From the NCBI GenBank assembly GCA_040880065.1, contig JBBDJE010000006.1, positions 1 to 50,565 on the forward strand: a DNA stretch of 50,565 nucleotides. Direction: 5' to 3'. This document shows positions 40,127-47,088 of the stretch, in pieces (position 1 is the stretch's first letter; each line of letters begins with the position of its first letter). Origin of the DNA: Abyssibius sp040880065. GTDB lineage: Bacteria > Pseudomonadota > Alphaproteobacteria > Rhodobacterales > Rhodobacteraceae. Position numbers and translations under genes: made by a program. The notes beneath the pieces are model-generated. The model did not search any database. It saw only the letters and a program-made list of their open reading frames with translations, and was not told the DNA's origin.

Positions 40127-41320
40127 ATGACCCATTTTGATGACCTGGAAACCCGCAGCGCTGAACGTCGCGCGGCAGATCAGCTTGCCCGGCTCAACGC
40201 GATACTGGCGCAGGCCACGGCTGGCGGAGGGCGCATAGCCGCGGGCGCGCCGCTTGCTTCTCTGCATGATCTGGCGCGCCTGCCGGTGTTGCGCAAATCC
40301 GACCTTGTGGCATGGCAGCGTGAAACCCCGCCCTTTGGCGGCATTCCGGCCAGCAATATCAGCCATTATTTCCAAAGCCCCGGCCCGATTTACGAACCCG
40401 GTGGCCGCGCGCCGGATTTCTGGCGGCTTGGGCGCTTTGCCCATGCGGGCGGGGTAGGGGCAGGCGATATTGTGCAAAACTGCTTTGCGTATCATCTGAC
40501 CCCCGCGGGGATGATGTTTGAAAGCGCTGCGGCGGCGGTGGGGGCGGCGGTTATTCCCGCCGGTACAGGGCAGACTGAATTGCAGGCACAGGCGGCGGCG
40601 CATATCGGGGCCACGGCCTATGCGGGCACGCCGGACTATTTGAAAGTGATACTGGAAAAGGCCGATGAATTGGGCCTGACACTGAAGGTTACCAAGGCGC
40701 TGGTTTCCGGCGGTGCCCTTTTCCCCAGCCTGCGGCAATTCTATGCCGATCGCGGCATTGCCTGCATTCAGGCCTATGCAACTGCCGATGTCGGGCTGAT
40801 CGCCTATGAATCGCCCGGCCATGACGGGCTGATCGTGGATGAAGGGGTGATCGTTGAAATCGTGCGCCCCGGCACAGGCGATGTGGTGCAAGATGGCGAA
40901 GTGGGCGAGGTGGTTGTAACCAGCCTGAACCCCGATTATCCGCTCATCCGCTTTGCGACGGGTGATCTGAGCGCTGTGCTGCCGGGCATTTCGCCTTGCG
41001 GGCGCAGCAATATGCGCATCAAGGGCTGGATGGGGCGGGCCGATCAGACTGCCAAGGCCAAGGGCATGTTCATCCGCCCCGAACAGGTGGCAGAACTTGC
41101 CGCACGATACCCGGCACTGGGCCGGATGCGCGTGGTGATTGACCGCGAGGGCGAGGCCGATGTTCTGAGCCTGCTGGTGGAAACAGGCGGAAACCTGCCG
41201 GACACGCTTGCGCAAAGCGCGCAAGACGTGCTGAAGCTGCGCCCGAAACTGGTGGCCGTTGCCCCGAACACCCTTGAAAATAACGGGTTGGTCATCGAGG
41301 ATAGGCGGAAATATGACTAA
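40127..41320 (+). CDS. Phenylacetate-CoA-ligase-like AMP-forming enzyme
   Basis: The product is 397 residues, shorter than FadD-type ligases and with the PaaK layout. Features are LPVLRKSDLVAWQRETPPFGG, a central IGATAYAGTPDYLKVILEKADELG, the AYATADVGLIAYESPGHDGLIVDE loop, VVTSLNPDYPLIRFATGDLSAV, and the C-terminal FIRPEQVAELAARYP domain. PaaK-type enzymes activate phenylacetate or related aryl acids. A second ligase in the same block as the long-chain-type enzyme suggests two substrates, or alternative steps on one. AGGA lies eight bases before the ATG at 40127. Confidence 0.88.
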   Translation: MTHFDDLETRSAERRAADQLARLNAILAQATAGGGRIAAGAPLASLHDLARLPVLRKSDLVAWQRETPPFGGIPASNISHYFQSPGPIYEPGGRAPDFWRLGRFAHAGGVGAGDIVQNCFAYHLTPAGMMFESAAAAVGAAVIPAGTGQTELQAQAAAHIGATAYAGTPDYLKVILEKADELGLTLKVTKALVSGGALFPSLRQFYADRGIACIQAYATADVGLIAYESPGHDGLIVDEGVIVEIVRPGTGDVVQDGEVGEVVVTSLNPDYPLIRFATGDLSAVLPGISPCGRSNMRIKGWMGRADQTAKAKGMFIRPEQVAELAARYPALGRMRVVIDREGEADVLSLLVETGGNLPDTLAQSAQDVLKLRPKLVAVAPNTLENNGLVIEDRRKYD

Positions 41321-41413
41321 AACCTGCCATTGACCATTTGGTGACAGGCGCGGGGGATGCTTTGCCCGCAGCACACTGCTAGCCTTTGATCAAATAGTCA
41401 AAGGAGTGTAAAA

Positions 41414-42910
41414 ATGGCTCGACTAAACATGATACGATACGGAATTGTTGCGGCGGCGCTGTTCAGCGTGGTGCCTGCATGGGCTGAAAATGTAGCGCTT
41501 GTCGTGGCCAATGGCGAGTATCGCCATGGCCGCAACGAGCCTTCGATTGCCCGCGACTACAATTCGGTTCTGCGCGCCTATCAGCAATCGGGATATGAGG
41601 TGTATGGCGGCGAAAACCTCGACCGCAACAACCTTGCCCGCCAGATGGAAGCGTTCGAGGCAGCCTTGGGGAATGCCGAGATTGCCGTGGTGCATCTGAC
41701 CGGCCATACGATGGCGGCAGGCGACCATGGCTGGTTCCTGCCGGTTGATATCAACCCCGACAGTGCGACCGATTTCGAGTTTGGTGCGCTTTCGCTGAGC
41801 GCAATTGCGCAGCTTCTTGCCCCGCTTGACGGGCGCGCAGCGTTGTTCATCGGCGCGACCGAGCGGCCCTTCAGCGTTATGCCGGGGATTGAGGCGGGTA
41901 ACGGTGCGATAAACGCCCCGCTGGGGCTGCTGGTTGCCAGCGGCACAGCTACAAATGTGAACCGCTCTGTGATCAATGAATTCTTGCGCCGCGATACGCG
42001 GGTTTCCGATGCAATTGCGCGCACCGGCACGCGTCTGACCTATGAGGGCTACATCTCGTCGCGCCTTGTTCTGGCGCCGCGCAGTTCCGGCGCGATTGTC
42101 ACCGTGCGCCCGCCACAGCCGCAGCCGCCCGTGGTGCTGCGCACGCCGCAAACCATTGAAAACGGGTTGAACCTGACCCGCACCCAGCGCCGCCGTGTGC
42201 AAGAAAACCTGAACCTTCTGGGCTTTGATACGCGCGGGATTGATGGTGTATTTGGCCGCGGCTCACGCAGTGCCATCGCCAGTTGGCAGCGCGATGAGGG
42301 CATAGAAGCCACCGGCTATCTGACCTCGCCGCAAATTGCCCGGCTGGAGCGGCTTGGCAGTGCGGCGCGGCGTGAAGCGGCCGCGGCCGATGAAGCCTAT
42401 TGGGCACGCACGGGTGCTACGGGCTCGCTGGCTGGATTGAACAGCTATTTGGAGCGTTACCCAAATGGCGCACATGCACAGGAGGCACGACGCGCAGTGC
42501 AAGAGCTTAACAGTGAAGCCGACCAAGCCGCATGGGACCTTGCGCGCGACCGCGACACGGTGCGTGCCTATGAGCGTTACCTGCGCGACTATCCCGACGG
42601 GTTGTATAACCGCCCTGCCAAAGTGCGTATTCGCGAACTGGGTGGTGCGGCAGACCGCGATACATCGGGGCGCGATGATGATGCCGAAGCCGCAGCCGTG
42701 GCCGCTGAACGAGCGCTTGGGCTGGATAGCGGCACGCGCTTGCTGATCGAGCTGCGCCTTGTGGCACTTGGCTATCGCCCCGGCGCGACCGACGGCATTT
42801 TTGATGCCGCGACCCGCCAGGCGATTTCGGCCTTTCAGCGCGACCGCAACATGCCGGCAACCGGCTATGTAAGCGCACCGGTCATTTCGGCCCTGTTACG
42901 GGGCGGTTGA
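41414..42910 (+). CDS. Exported caspase-fold / peptidoglycan-binding protein, probably non-catalytic
   Basis: The product is 498 residues. MARLNMIRYGIVAAALFSVVPAWA is a signal peptide. Residues 25-215 have a caspase-like (peptidase C14) fold: VALVVANGEYRHG, DYNSVLRAYQQSGYEVYGGENLD and VVHLTGHTMAAGDHGWFLPVD, with His98. The strand that should end in the catalytic cysteine reads AALFIGATERPF, with no cysteine. Two PG_binding_1 domains follow at about 255-310 and 435-495 (GIDGVFGRGSRSAIASWQ; ATDGIFDAATRQAISAFQ). Between them are helical repeats (LNSYLERYPNGAHAQEARRAV; YERYLRDYPDGLYNRPA). It probably acts in the periplasm at the cell wall. Confidence 0.83.
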   Translation: MARLNMIRYGIVAAALFSVVPAWAENVALVVANGEYRHGRNEPSIARDYNSVLRAYQQSGYEVYGGENLDRNNLARQMEAFEAALGNAEIAVVHLTGHTMAAGDHGWFLPVDINPDSATDFEFGALSLSAIAQLLAPLDGRAALFIGATERPFSVMPGIEAGNGAINAPLGLLVASGTATNVNRSVINEFLRRDTRVSDAIARTGTRLTYEGYISSRLVLAPRSSGAIVTVRPPQPQPPVVLRTPQTIENGLNLTRTQRRRVQENLNLLGFDTRGIDGVFGRGSRSAIASWQRDEGIEATGYLTSPQIARLERLGSAARREAAAADEAYWARTGATGSLAGLNSYLERYPNGAHAQEARRAVQELNSEADQAAWDLARDRDTVRAYERYLRDYPDGLYNRPAKVRIRELGGAADRDTSGRDDDAEAAAVAAERALGLDSGTRLLIELRLVALGYRPGATDGIFDAATRQAISAFQRDRNMPATGYVSAPVISALLRGG

Positions 42911-42933
42911 GAAAGGCCCGCGCGCTGGAATAT

Positions 42934-43037
42934 AGAGCATGTTGAACAAAAGTGGGAACCGGTTTGTGCTTCTCGAACATGCGTTATCAATACGTTAGAG
43001 CGGGTCGCGTGAATGGATATGAACGCGTCACGCTCTA
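42934..43037 (+). repeat. Two-hairpin dispersed repeat, copy A
   Basis: AGAGCATGTTG...AAGTGGGAACCGGTTT...GAACATGCGTTATCA is followed by GTTAGAGCG...CGCTCTA. The element can form one stem from GCATGTT/AACATGC and another from TAGAGCG/CGCTCTA. An inverted copy of the same plan lies at 49701-49806. The AGTGGGAACCGGTT core is one I recall from palindromic elements spread through alphaproteobacterial genomes. It sits just after the caspase-like gene and may help to end its transcript. Confidence 0.8.
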
Positions 43038-43074
43038 GCCGGTGTGCAGCGATGCGAGCGGAATGTATAAATAC

Positions 43075-43101
43075 AAAAGGCCGCGCAATGCGCGGCCTTT
43101 T
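43075..43101 (-). terminator. Bidirectional intrinsic terminator downstream of rpmJ
   Basis: AAAA-GGCCGCGC-AAT-GCGCGGCC-TTTT is a perfect 8-bp stem with A and T runs on either side, so it can work on both strands. On the minus strand it lies 20 bases past the rpmJ stop. Confidence 0.85.
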
Positions 43102-43120
43102 GTGTGGAATGTGCTGTCGC

Positions 43121-43246
43121 TTAGCCCTGGCGGGCTTTGAAACGGCGCTGGGTTTTGTTGATCACATAAACCCGGCCCTTGCGGCGAACGACACGGCAAT
43201 CGCGGTGGCGCTGCTTCAGGGAGCGAAGTGAATTACGGACTTTCAT
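43121..43246 (-). CDS. rpmJ: 50S ribosomal protein L36 (zinc-free type)
   Basis: This 41-residue product begins MKVRNSLRSLKQRHRDCRVV and ends RRKGRVYVINKTQRRFKARQG. This is the L36 variant with a single cysteine, lacking the zinc-binding CxxC...H set (YkgO type), as is common in alphaproteobacteria. It joins the 23S rRNA in the large subunit. TAAGGAGAG lies six bases before the ATG on the minus strand. tRNA-Val lies upstream on the same strand, and an intrinsic terminator follows. Confidence 0.95.
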   Translation of the reverse strand: MKVRNSLRSLKQRHRDCRVVRRKGRVYVINKTQRRFKARQG

Positions 43247-43344
43247 AGCCACTCTCCTTATATGCGGCGCGCAGCAATTGTTTGCGCCAGTTAAACTCTA
43301 TGCCCGTATGGGCCTGTTCCTGCGGCCACTCCCATTGCGGGGAA

Positions 43345-43419
43345 TGGTGGGCGTAACTGGGATTGAACCAGTGACCCCTTCGATGTCAACGAAGTGCTCT
43401 CCCGCTGAGCTATACGCCC
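43345..43419 (-). tRNA. tRNA-Val (GAC)
   Basis: On the minus strand GGGCGTA and TACGCCC form a 7-bp acceptor stem. AGCTC...GAGAGC forms the D arm, and CTTCG-TTGACAT-CGAAG is the anticodon arm with GAC. ACTGG-TTCAATC-CCAGT is the T arm. The 3' ACCA is encoded, giving 75 nt. A strong sigma-70-type promoter lies upstream at 43493-43521. Confidence 0.96.
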
Positions 43420-43492
43420 GAAAGAACAGCGGCGCAGCCCAAAAACCCGTGAAGGCCCCTGCGGCAACGCCTCGTGCGAGGTTCTATAGAAG

Positions 43493-43521
43493 GGTTCGGG
43501 GCGGTGTTCAAGACCTTTTCA
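43493..43521 (-). promoter_or_regulatory. Sigma-70-type promoter of tRNA-Val
   Basis: On the minus strand TTGAAC (43516-43521) is followed after 17 bases by TATAGA (43493-43498). Transcription would start near 43486, about 67 bases before the mature tRNA 5' end. Confidence 0.65.
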
Positions 43522-43582
43522 GACGTGATTGCATAGCGCATACTGCGCGCGGCATTACCGCCACCAAAATTGGCCCAACCCG

Positions 43583-44443
43583 ATGATAGATCGCGCCTAT
43601 AGATTGATTTTACCGCGCAAACGCAGTTCATGCGCGGTGTTTTCCTCGCCTCATAGCGGGCGATGCTATCCTGCGTCGTTCATGGCACGGGTGGTGCTGG
43701 ATGAATTGCGGCTGCGATCGTCTGAAGATGCATATGTCGACAAGCTCATCGAGGCTGTAACAGGTTTTGGTGCGCCGCTGCTGGCCGCAACCTATTCGCG
43801 CGCCTTTGTCGATTTGAACCGTGCCGTCAGTGAAATGGACCCCGCCGTGGTGCATGGCGCACCGAAACAGGCCGCGAATGCCCGGATTTGCGCCGGTCTG
43901 GGGGTGATTCCCCGTGTGGTGGGCGAAGGGCGCGAGATTATGTCGGGCAAAATAACCCTGTATGAGGCGGAATCGCGGCTGGCACGCGGCTATCGGCCCT
44001 ATCACAACTGCCTTGCCCGCCTGCTGACCGATAGTCGTGACAGGTTTGGCGAGGCGATTTTGTTTGACTGCCATTCGATGCCAAGCGAAGCACGCCGCGC
44101 CGCCCCGCGCACAGCCGGCGGCCCGCCCGATATTGTGCTTGGCGACCGCTACGGTGCTGCCTGCGCGCCTTGGGTTTTTGAGGCGGCGCATGCGGTTTTT
44201 GTGGCGGCGGGCTTTCGCGTGGCGCGCAACGCACCCTTTGCGGGCGGGCATATAACGAAGTTTTACGGGCGACCGTCGCAAAACATCCATGCGCTGCAAA
44301 TAGAAATTGACCGCGCAATTTACATGGATGAGGCGAAGGTTGAGCCGAATGCCGATTTCGAGGCGATTCGCAGCCGGTTGACCGGCGTGCTTGCAACGCT
44401 AAGCCTATTGCGCAATCCGGGGCAGGCGCTGGCGGCAGAATAG
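43583..44443 (+). CDS. N-formylglutamate amidohydrolase (HutG-like)
   Basis: The product is 286 residues. The family features are VFSSPHSGRCYP with a metal-ligand histidine, YSRAFVDLNRAVSEMDP, LFDCHSMPS, DIVLGDRYGAACAPW and GGHITKFYGRPSQNIHALQIEIDRAIYMDE. It hydrolyses N-formylglutamate or related N-formyl amino acids and is a zinc enzyme. No other histidine-catabolism genes are nearby, so it may act in a different salvage route. The ATG at 43583 (MIDRAYRLILPRKR) gives a family-like N-terminus, but its ribosome site is weak. Confidence 0.88.
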   Translation: MIDRAYRLILPRKRSSCAVFSSPHSGRCYPASFMARVVLDELRLRSSEDAYVDKLIEAVTGFGAPLLAATYSRAFVDLNRAVSEMDPAVVHGAPKQAANARICAGLGVIPRVVGEGREIMSGKITLYEAESRLARGYRPYHNCLARLLTDSRDRFGEAILFDCHSMPSEARRAAPRTAGGPPDIVLGDRYGAACAPWVFEAAHAVFVAAGFRVARNAPFAGGHITKFYGRPSQNIHALQIEIDRAIYMDEAKVEPNADFEAIRSRLTGVLATLSLLRNPGQALAAE

Positions 44444-44462
44444 GCGCGCTGCCTTTTCTCAT

Positions 44463-44558
44463 AAAAAAAAGCCGCACAATTTGCACGGCTCAAGTTCAGG
44501 GAGGAGTGCCCGAAACCGGGCAACGATCAAAGTGACCGTTGGGCAACTATCTGTTGTG
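44463..44558 (-). ncRNA. Candidate trans-acting sRNA with CCTCCC motif (copy 2)
   Basis: On the minus strand the order is: a CAACG...CGTTG hairpin; a GCCCGG-TTT-CGGGC hairpin; ACTCCTCCCTGAACTTGA; then the terminator stem GCCGTGCA-AAT-TGTGCGGC followed by eight Ts. The block CCTCCCTG...ACTTG-(A/G)-GCCG, the upstream hairpin and the terminator repeat the plan of 12747-12822, although the stems differ in sequence. ACTATAT at 44565-44571 may be the -10; no good -35 is seen. It lies between two convergent protein genes (amidohydrolase and dinB). Confidence 0.55.
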
Positions 44559-44630
44559 CGGCGCATATAGTAAATTGTGCATCTGCGAAGGCGGCGATGT
44601 TTTATGACTTTTGTTGTGAATATGTCACAG

Positions 44631-45890
44631 CTAGCGTAATGCGCGCCCCTTTTTGATCGCATCTTTGCCAAATTTCGCACGAATCTTATCACTGGCGGTT
44701 TCGGCGGCGCGGCGATGCGCGGCGCCAGTATCGAGCAAATCATCTATTGTTGCCTTGGCACCGGCGGCGGCGAGATCACTCAAGCCGACACCGACAAGGC
44801 GAAAGGGGCCTTCGGGCAAGCACGGGGCGAGCAGGTCTGCGGCGTAGCGATAGATATCATCGGCCAAATTTGTGGGGGCGCGCAGGGTGCGGCGGCGGGT
44901 GAGGGTGCGAAACTGCGCGGTTTTGAGCTTGAGCGTAACTGTTTGGCCTTCGATGTTGCGCGCCTTGGCGCGGTCGGAGGCTTTGAGCGCGAGCCGCCAG
45001 ATATGACCGTCAAGTAGCGCAGGCTCGGATGTATCTTCAAAAAACGTAGTTTCATTGGAGATGGATTTGACGGTTTCGCGCCCCGATACGCGCCTTGCAT
45101 CGCGCCCACGGGAAAGCGCGTGAAGCTGCAGGCCAAAGCTGCCGAATTTTTTCGCAAGCTCGGCTTCGCTGTAACGCAGAATATCGCCGATTTTGCGGAT
45201 GCCGTCGCGTTCCAGCCGCGCCTGCGTAACCGGACCGGCCCCCCAGATTTTGCTGATGGGCAGGGTGGCAAAGAAGCGTTCAGTCTCCGCCACGCCAATC
45301 AGCGCCATGCCGCGGGGCTTATCAAGGTCGGAAGCGATTTTGGCGAGGAATTTGTTGTGGCTAAGGCCAACGGAAAGCGTGACACCGATTTCGGTTTCCA
45401 CTGCGCGGGCGAGGCGGGCGAGCATGACAACGGGCGGGGCGTGGTGCAGCCGCCTTGTGCCACGCAGATCGAGGAAGGCTTCGTCGAGCGAAAGCGGCTC
45501 GATGACGGGGGTAAGCGCATCCATCAGCGCGCGGATCTGGCGGCTGACCTCGACATAAACCGCCATGCGCGGCGGCACGACGGTGGCTTCGGGGCAGAGT
45601 TTGCGGGCCTGAAACATGGGCATGGCCGAGCGCACCCCCTTGATGCGCGCCAAATAGCAGGCCGTGGTGACCACGCCGCGCTGCCCGCCACCTACGATAA
45701 GCGGGACGGCGCGGAGTTCGGGATTGTCGCGTTTTTCAACGCTGGCATAAAACGCATCGCAATCAACATGGGCGATATCGAGCGTAGTGAGTTCGGGATG
45801 GTGCAGCAGGCGCGGCGAGCGGCAATGCGGGCAGCGTGCGGGCCGACCATCCAGCAGGGTGCAACAATCGCGGCAGAGTGATTCGGGCAT
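44631..45890 (-). CDS. dinB: DNA polymerase IV (Y family) with N-terminal zinc-finger extension
   Basis: The product is 419 residues. Catalytic motifs are IAHVDCDAFYASVEKRDNPELR and the metal-binding SLDEAFLDLRG. CYLARIKGVRSAMPMFQARKLCP and ISKIWGAGPVTQARLERDGI (helix-hairpin-helix) follow, then a little-finger domain to about 360. The first 25 residues add CRDCC...CPHC (Cys6, Cys9, Cys20, Cys23), a probable zinc ribbon seen in Rhodobacterales homologues. It copies past damaged bases with low fidelity. No LexA box was recognised upstream. Confidence 0.93.
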   Translation of the reverse strand: MPESLCRDCCTLLDGRPARCPHCRSPRLLHHPELTTLDIAHVDCDAFYASVEKRDNPELRAVPLIVGGGQRGVVTTACYLARIKGVRSAMPMFQARKLCPEATVVPPRMAVYVEVSRQIRALMDALTPVIEPLSLDEAFLDLRGTRRLHHAPPVVMLARLARAVETEIGVTLSVGLSHNKFLAKIASDLDKPRGMALIGVAETERFFATLPISKIWGAGPVTQARLERDGIRKIGDILRYSEAELAKKFGSFGLQLHALSRGRDARRVSGRETVKSISNETTFFEDTSEPALLDGHIWRLALKASDRAKARNIEGQTVTLKLKTAQFRTLTRRRTLRAPTNLADDIYRYAADLLAPCLPEGPFRLVGVGLSDLAAAGAKATIDDLLDTGAAHRRAAETASDKIRAKFGKDAIKKGRALR

Positions 45891-45921
45891 GGCCTAGATT
45901 ACGTCGGAGCCTGCGCAAAAG

Positions 45922-45946
45922 GTAGGGTGCGCATTCATTGCGCACC
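45922..45946 (+). repeat. Palindromic GTAGGGTGCGCATTCATTGCGCACC repeat, copy 1
   Basis: TGCGCA and TGCGCA arms around TTCAT form a short hairpin. The same sequence recurs at 49830-49855 and, inverted and slightly diverged, at 50062-50084. Confidence 0.8.
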
Positions 45947-45954
45947 ACGCGCGG

Positions 45955-46118
<164 letters not shown>

Positions 46119-46182
46119 GGGTGGCCGGGGGGTTTCACACCCCCCGGGACCCCCCGTGGGATATTTATGAACAAAAGATGGG
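46119..46182 (+). repeat. Hairpin plus dispersed repeat at the pyrF 3' end
   Basis: CCGGGGGG-TTTCACA-CCCCCCGG forms a strong stem. It is followed at 46158-46181 by 24 bases identical to 10679-10702 inside cobB. The element abuts the pyrF stop on the opposite strand and could act as its transcription end, although no T run is present on that strand. Confidence 0.7.
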
Positions 46183-46183
46183 C

Positions 46184-46900
46184 TTAGGGGCGCGCATTGT
46201 TTTTGTGGGCGCGCATGATTTCTGCCTGAATCGCTTCTGCGGCGGCGCGGGGGTCGGCGGCTTGCCAGACGGGGCGGCCAATGACCACATGGTCGGCCCC
46301 CTCGGCAATGGCTTGTGCGGGGGTGGCGATGCGCTTCTGGTCGCCCTTATCGCCGCCAAGCGGGCGCACACCGGGGGTGACGATGAGTTTGCCTTTCGCC
46401 TCGGGCAAAGCGCGGATGGTCGCGGCCTCATGCGGGGAGGCGATGACGCCATCGGCGCCAGCTGCAAAGGCGAGGCGCGCGCGTTCGGCCACAATTTCGG
46501 CCATGCTGCCGGCTTTGATGAGGTTAAGGTCGAGATCGGCACGGTCAAGCGATGTGAGCACGGTGACCGCAAGAATGCGTGTAGGTTTTTCGCCCCGGCC
46601 CGCAACAGCCGCGCGCACGACATGCGGGTCGCCCTGCACGGTGAGAAAATCGAGATCGTATTGGGCAAGGCCGCGCACGGCATGTTCAATCGTGGCTGTG
46701 ATGTCGAATAGCTTCATATCGAGAAACACGCGCTTGCCGAGATTCTTGATTTCATCGGCCAGCGCCAGCCCGCCACCGGTAAGCATGCCAAGCCCGATTT
46801 TGTAAAAGCTGACGGTGTCGCCCAGAGCTTCAACAAGGCGCAGCCCTTCCAGTGCGTTTGGCACATCCAGTGCGACGATAAGACGGTCTTTCGGGTGCAT
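46184..46900 (-). CDS. pyrF: Orotidine 5'-phosphate decarboxylase
   Basis: This 238-residue TIM-barrel enzyme makes UMP from OMP. It has LIVALDVPNALEGLRLVEAL at the N-terminus and VFLDMKLFDITATIEHAV, with the catalytic Asp-Lys-Asp set. LIVTPGVRPLGGDKGDQKRIATPAQAI and GADHVVIGRPVWQA form the phosphate-binding end. AAAGGAG lies six bases before the ATG at 46900; longer upstream extensions run into the clpB promoter and are rejected. Confidence 0.95.
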   Translation of the reverse strand: MHPKDRLIVALDVPNALEGLRLVEALGDTVSFYKIGLGMLTGGGLALADEIKNLGKRVFLDMKLFDITATIEHAVRGLAQYDLDFLTVQGDPHVVRAAVAGRGEKPTRILAVTVLTSLDRADLDLNLIKAGSMAEIVAERARLAFAAGADGVIASPHEAATIRALPEAKGKLIVTPGVRPLGGDKGDQKRIATPAQAIAEGADHVVIGRPVWQAADPRAAAEAIQAEIMRAHKNNARP

Positions 46901-46992
46901 GGCGGGCTCCTTTGCTACATTCTGTGCATATAGGGGCAAGAGGGGCGATGCGGCAAGCGGGCAGGATATTCTGACGCAGGGCAGGCACACGG

Positions 46993-47021
46993 CTTGCAAC
47001 CGGCGCTGTGCGAACCCATTT
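46993..47021 (+). promoter_or_regulatory. RpoH-type promoter of clpB
   Basis: CTTGCA (46993-46998) and CCCATTT (47015-47021) are separated by 16 bases. This is the same spacing as the sRNA promoter at 12829-12857 and close to the heat-shock sigma consensus. It lies about 70 bases upstream of the clpB start. Confidence 0.6.
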
Positions 47022-47088
47022 TGGATGTGAGGCCTTTGCCGTGTGCCGAATTTGGGCACGGCCGGGGTGCTGGATGAAGGAGATAGTT

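Noticed and set aside
44471..44562. Perfect complement between the terminator arm of sRNA copy 2 and bases just upstream of it, considered as an attenuator
   Set aside because: The second arm (44554-44562) lies mostly before the predicted transcript start, so it would not be in the RNA.
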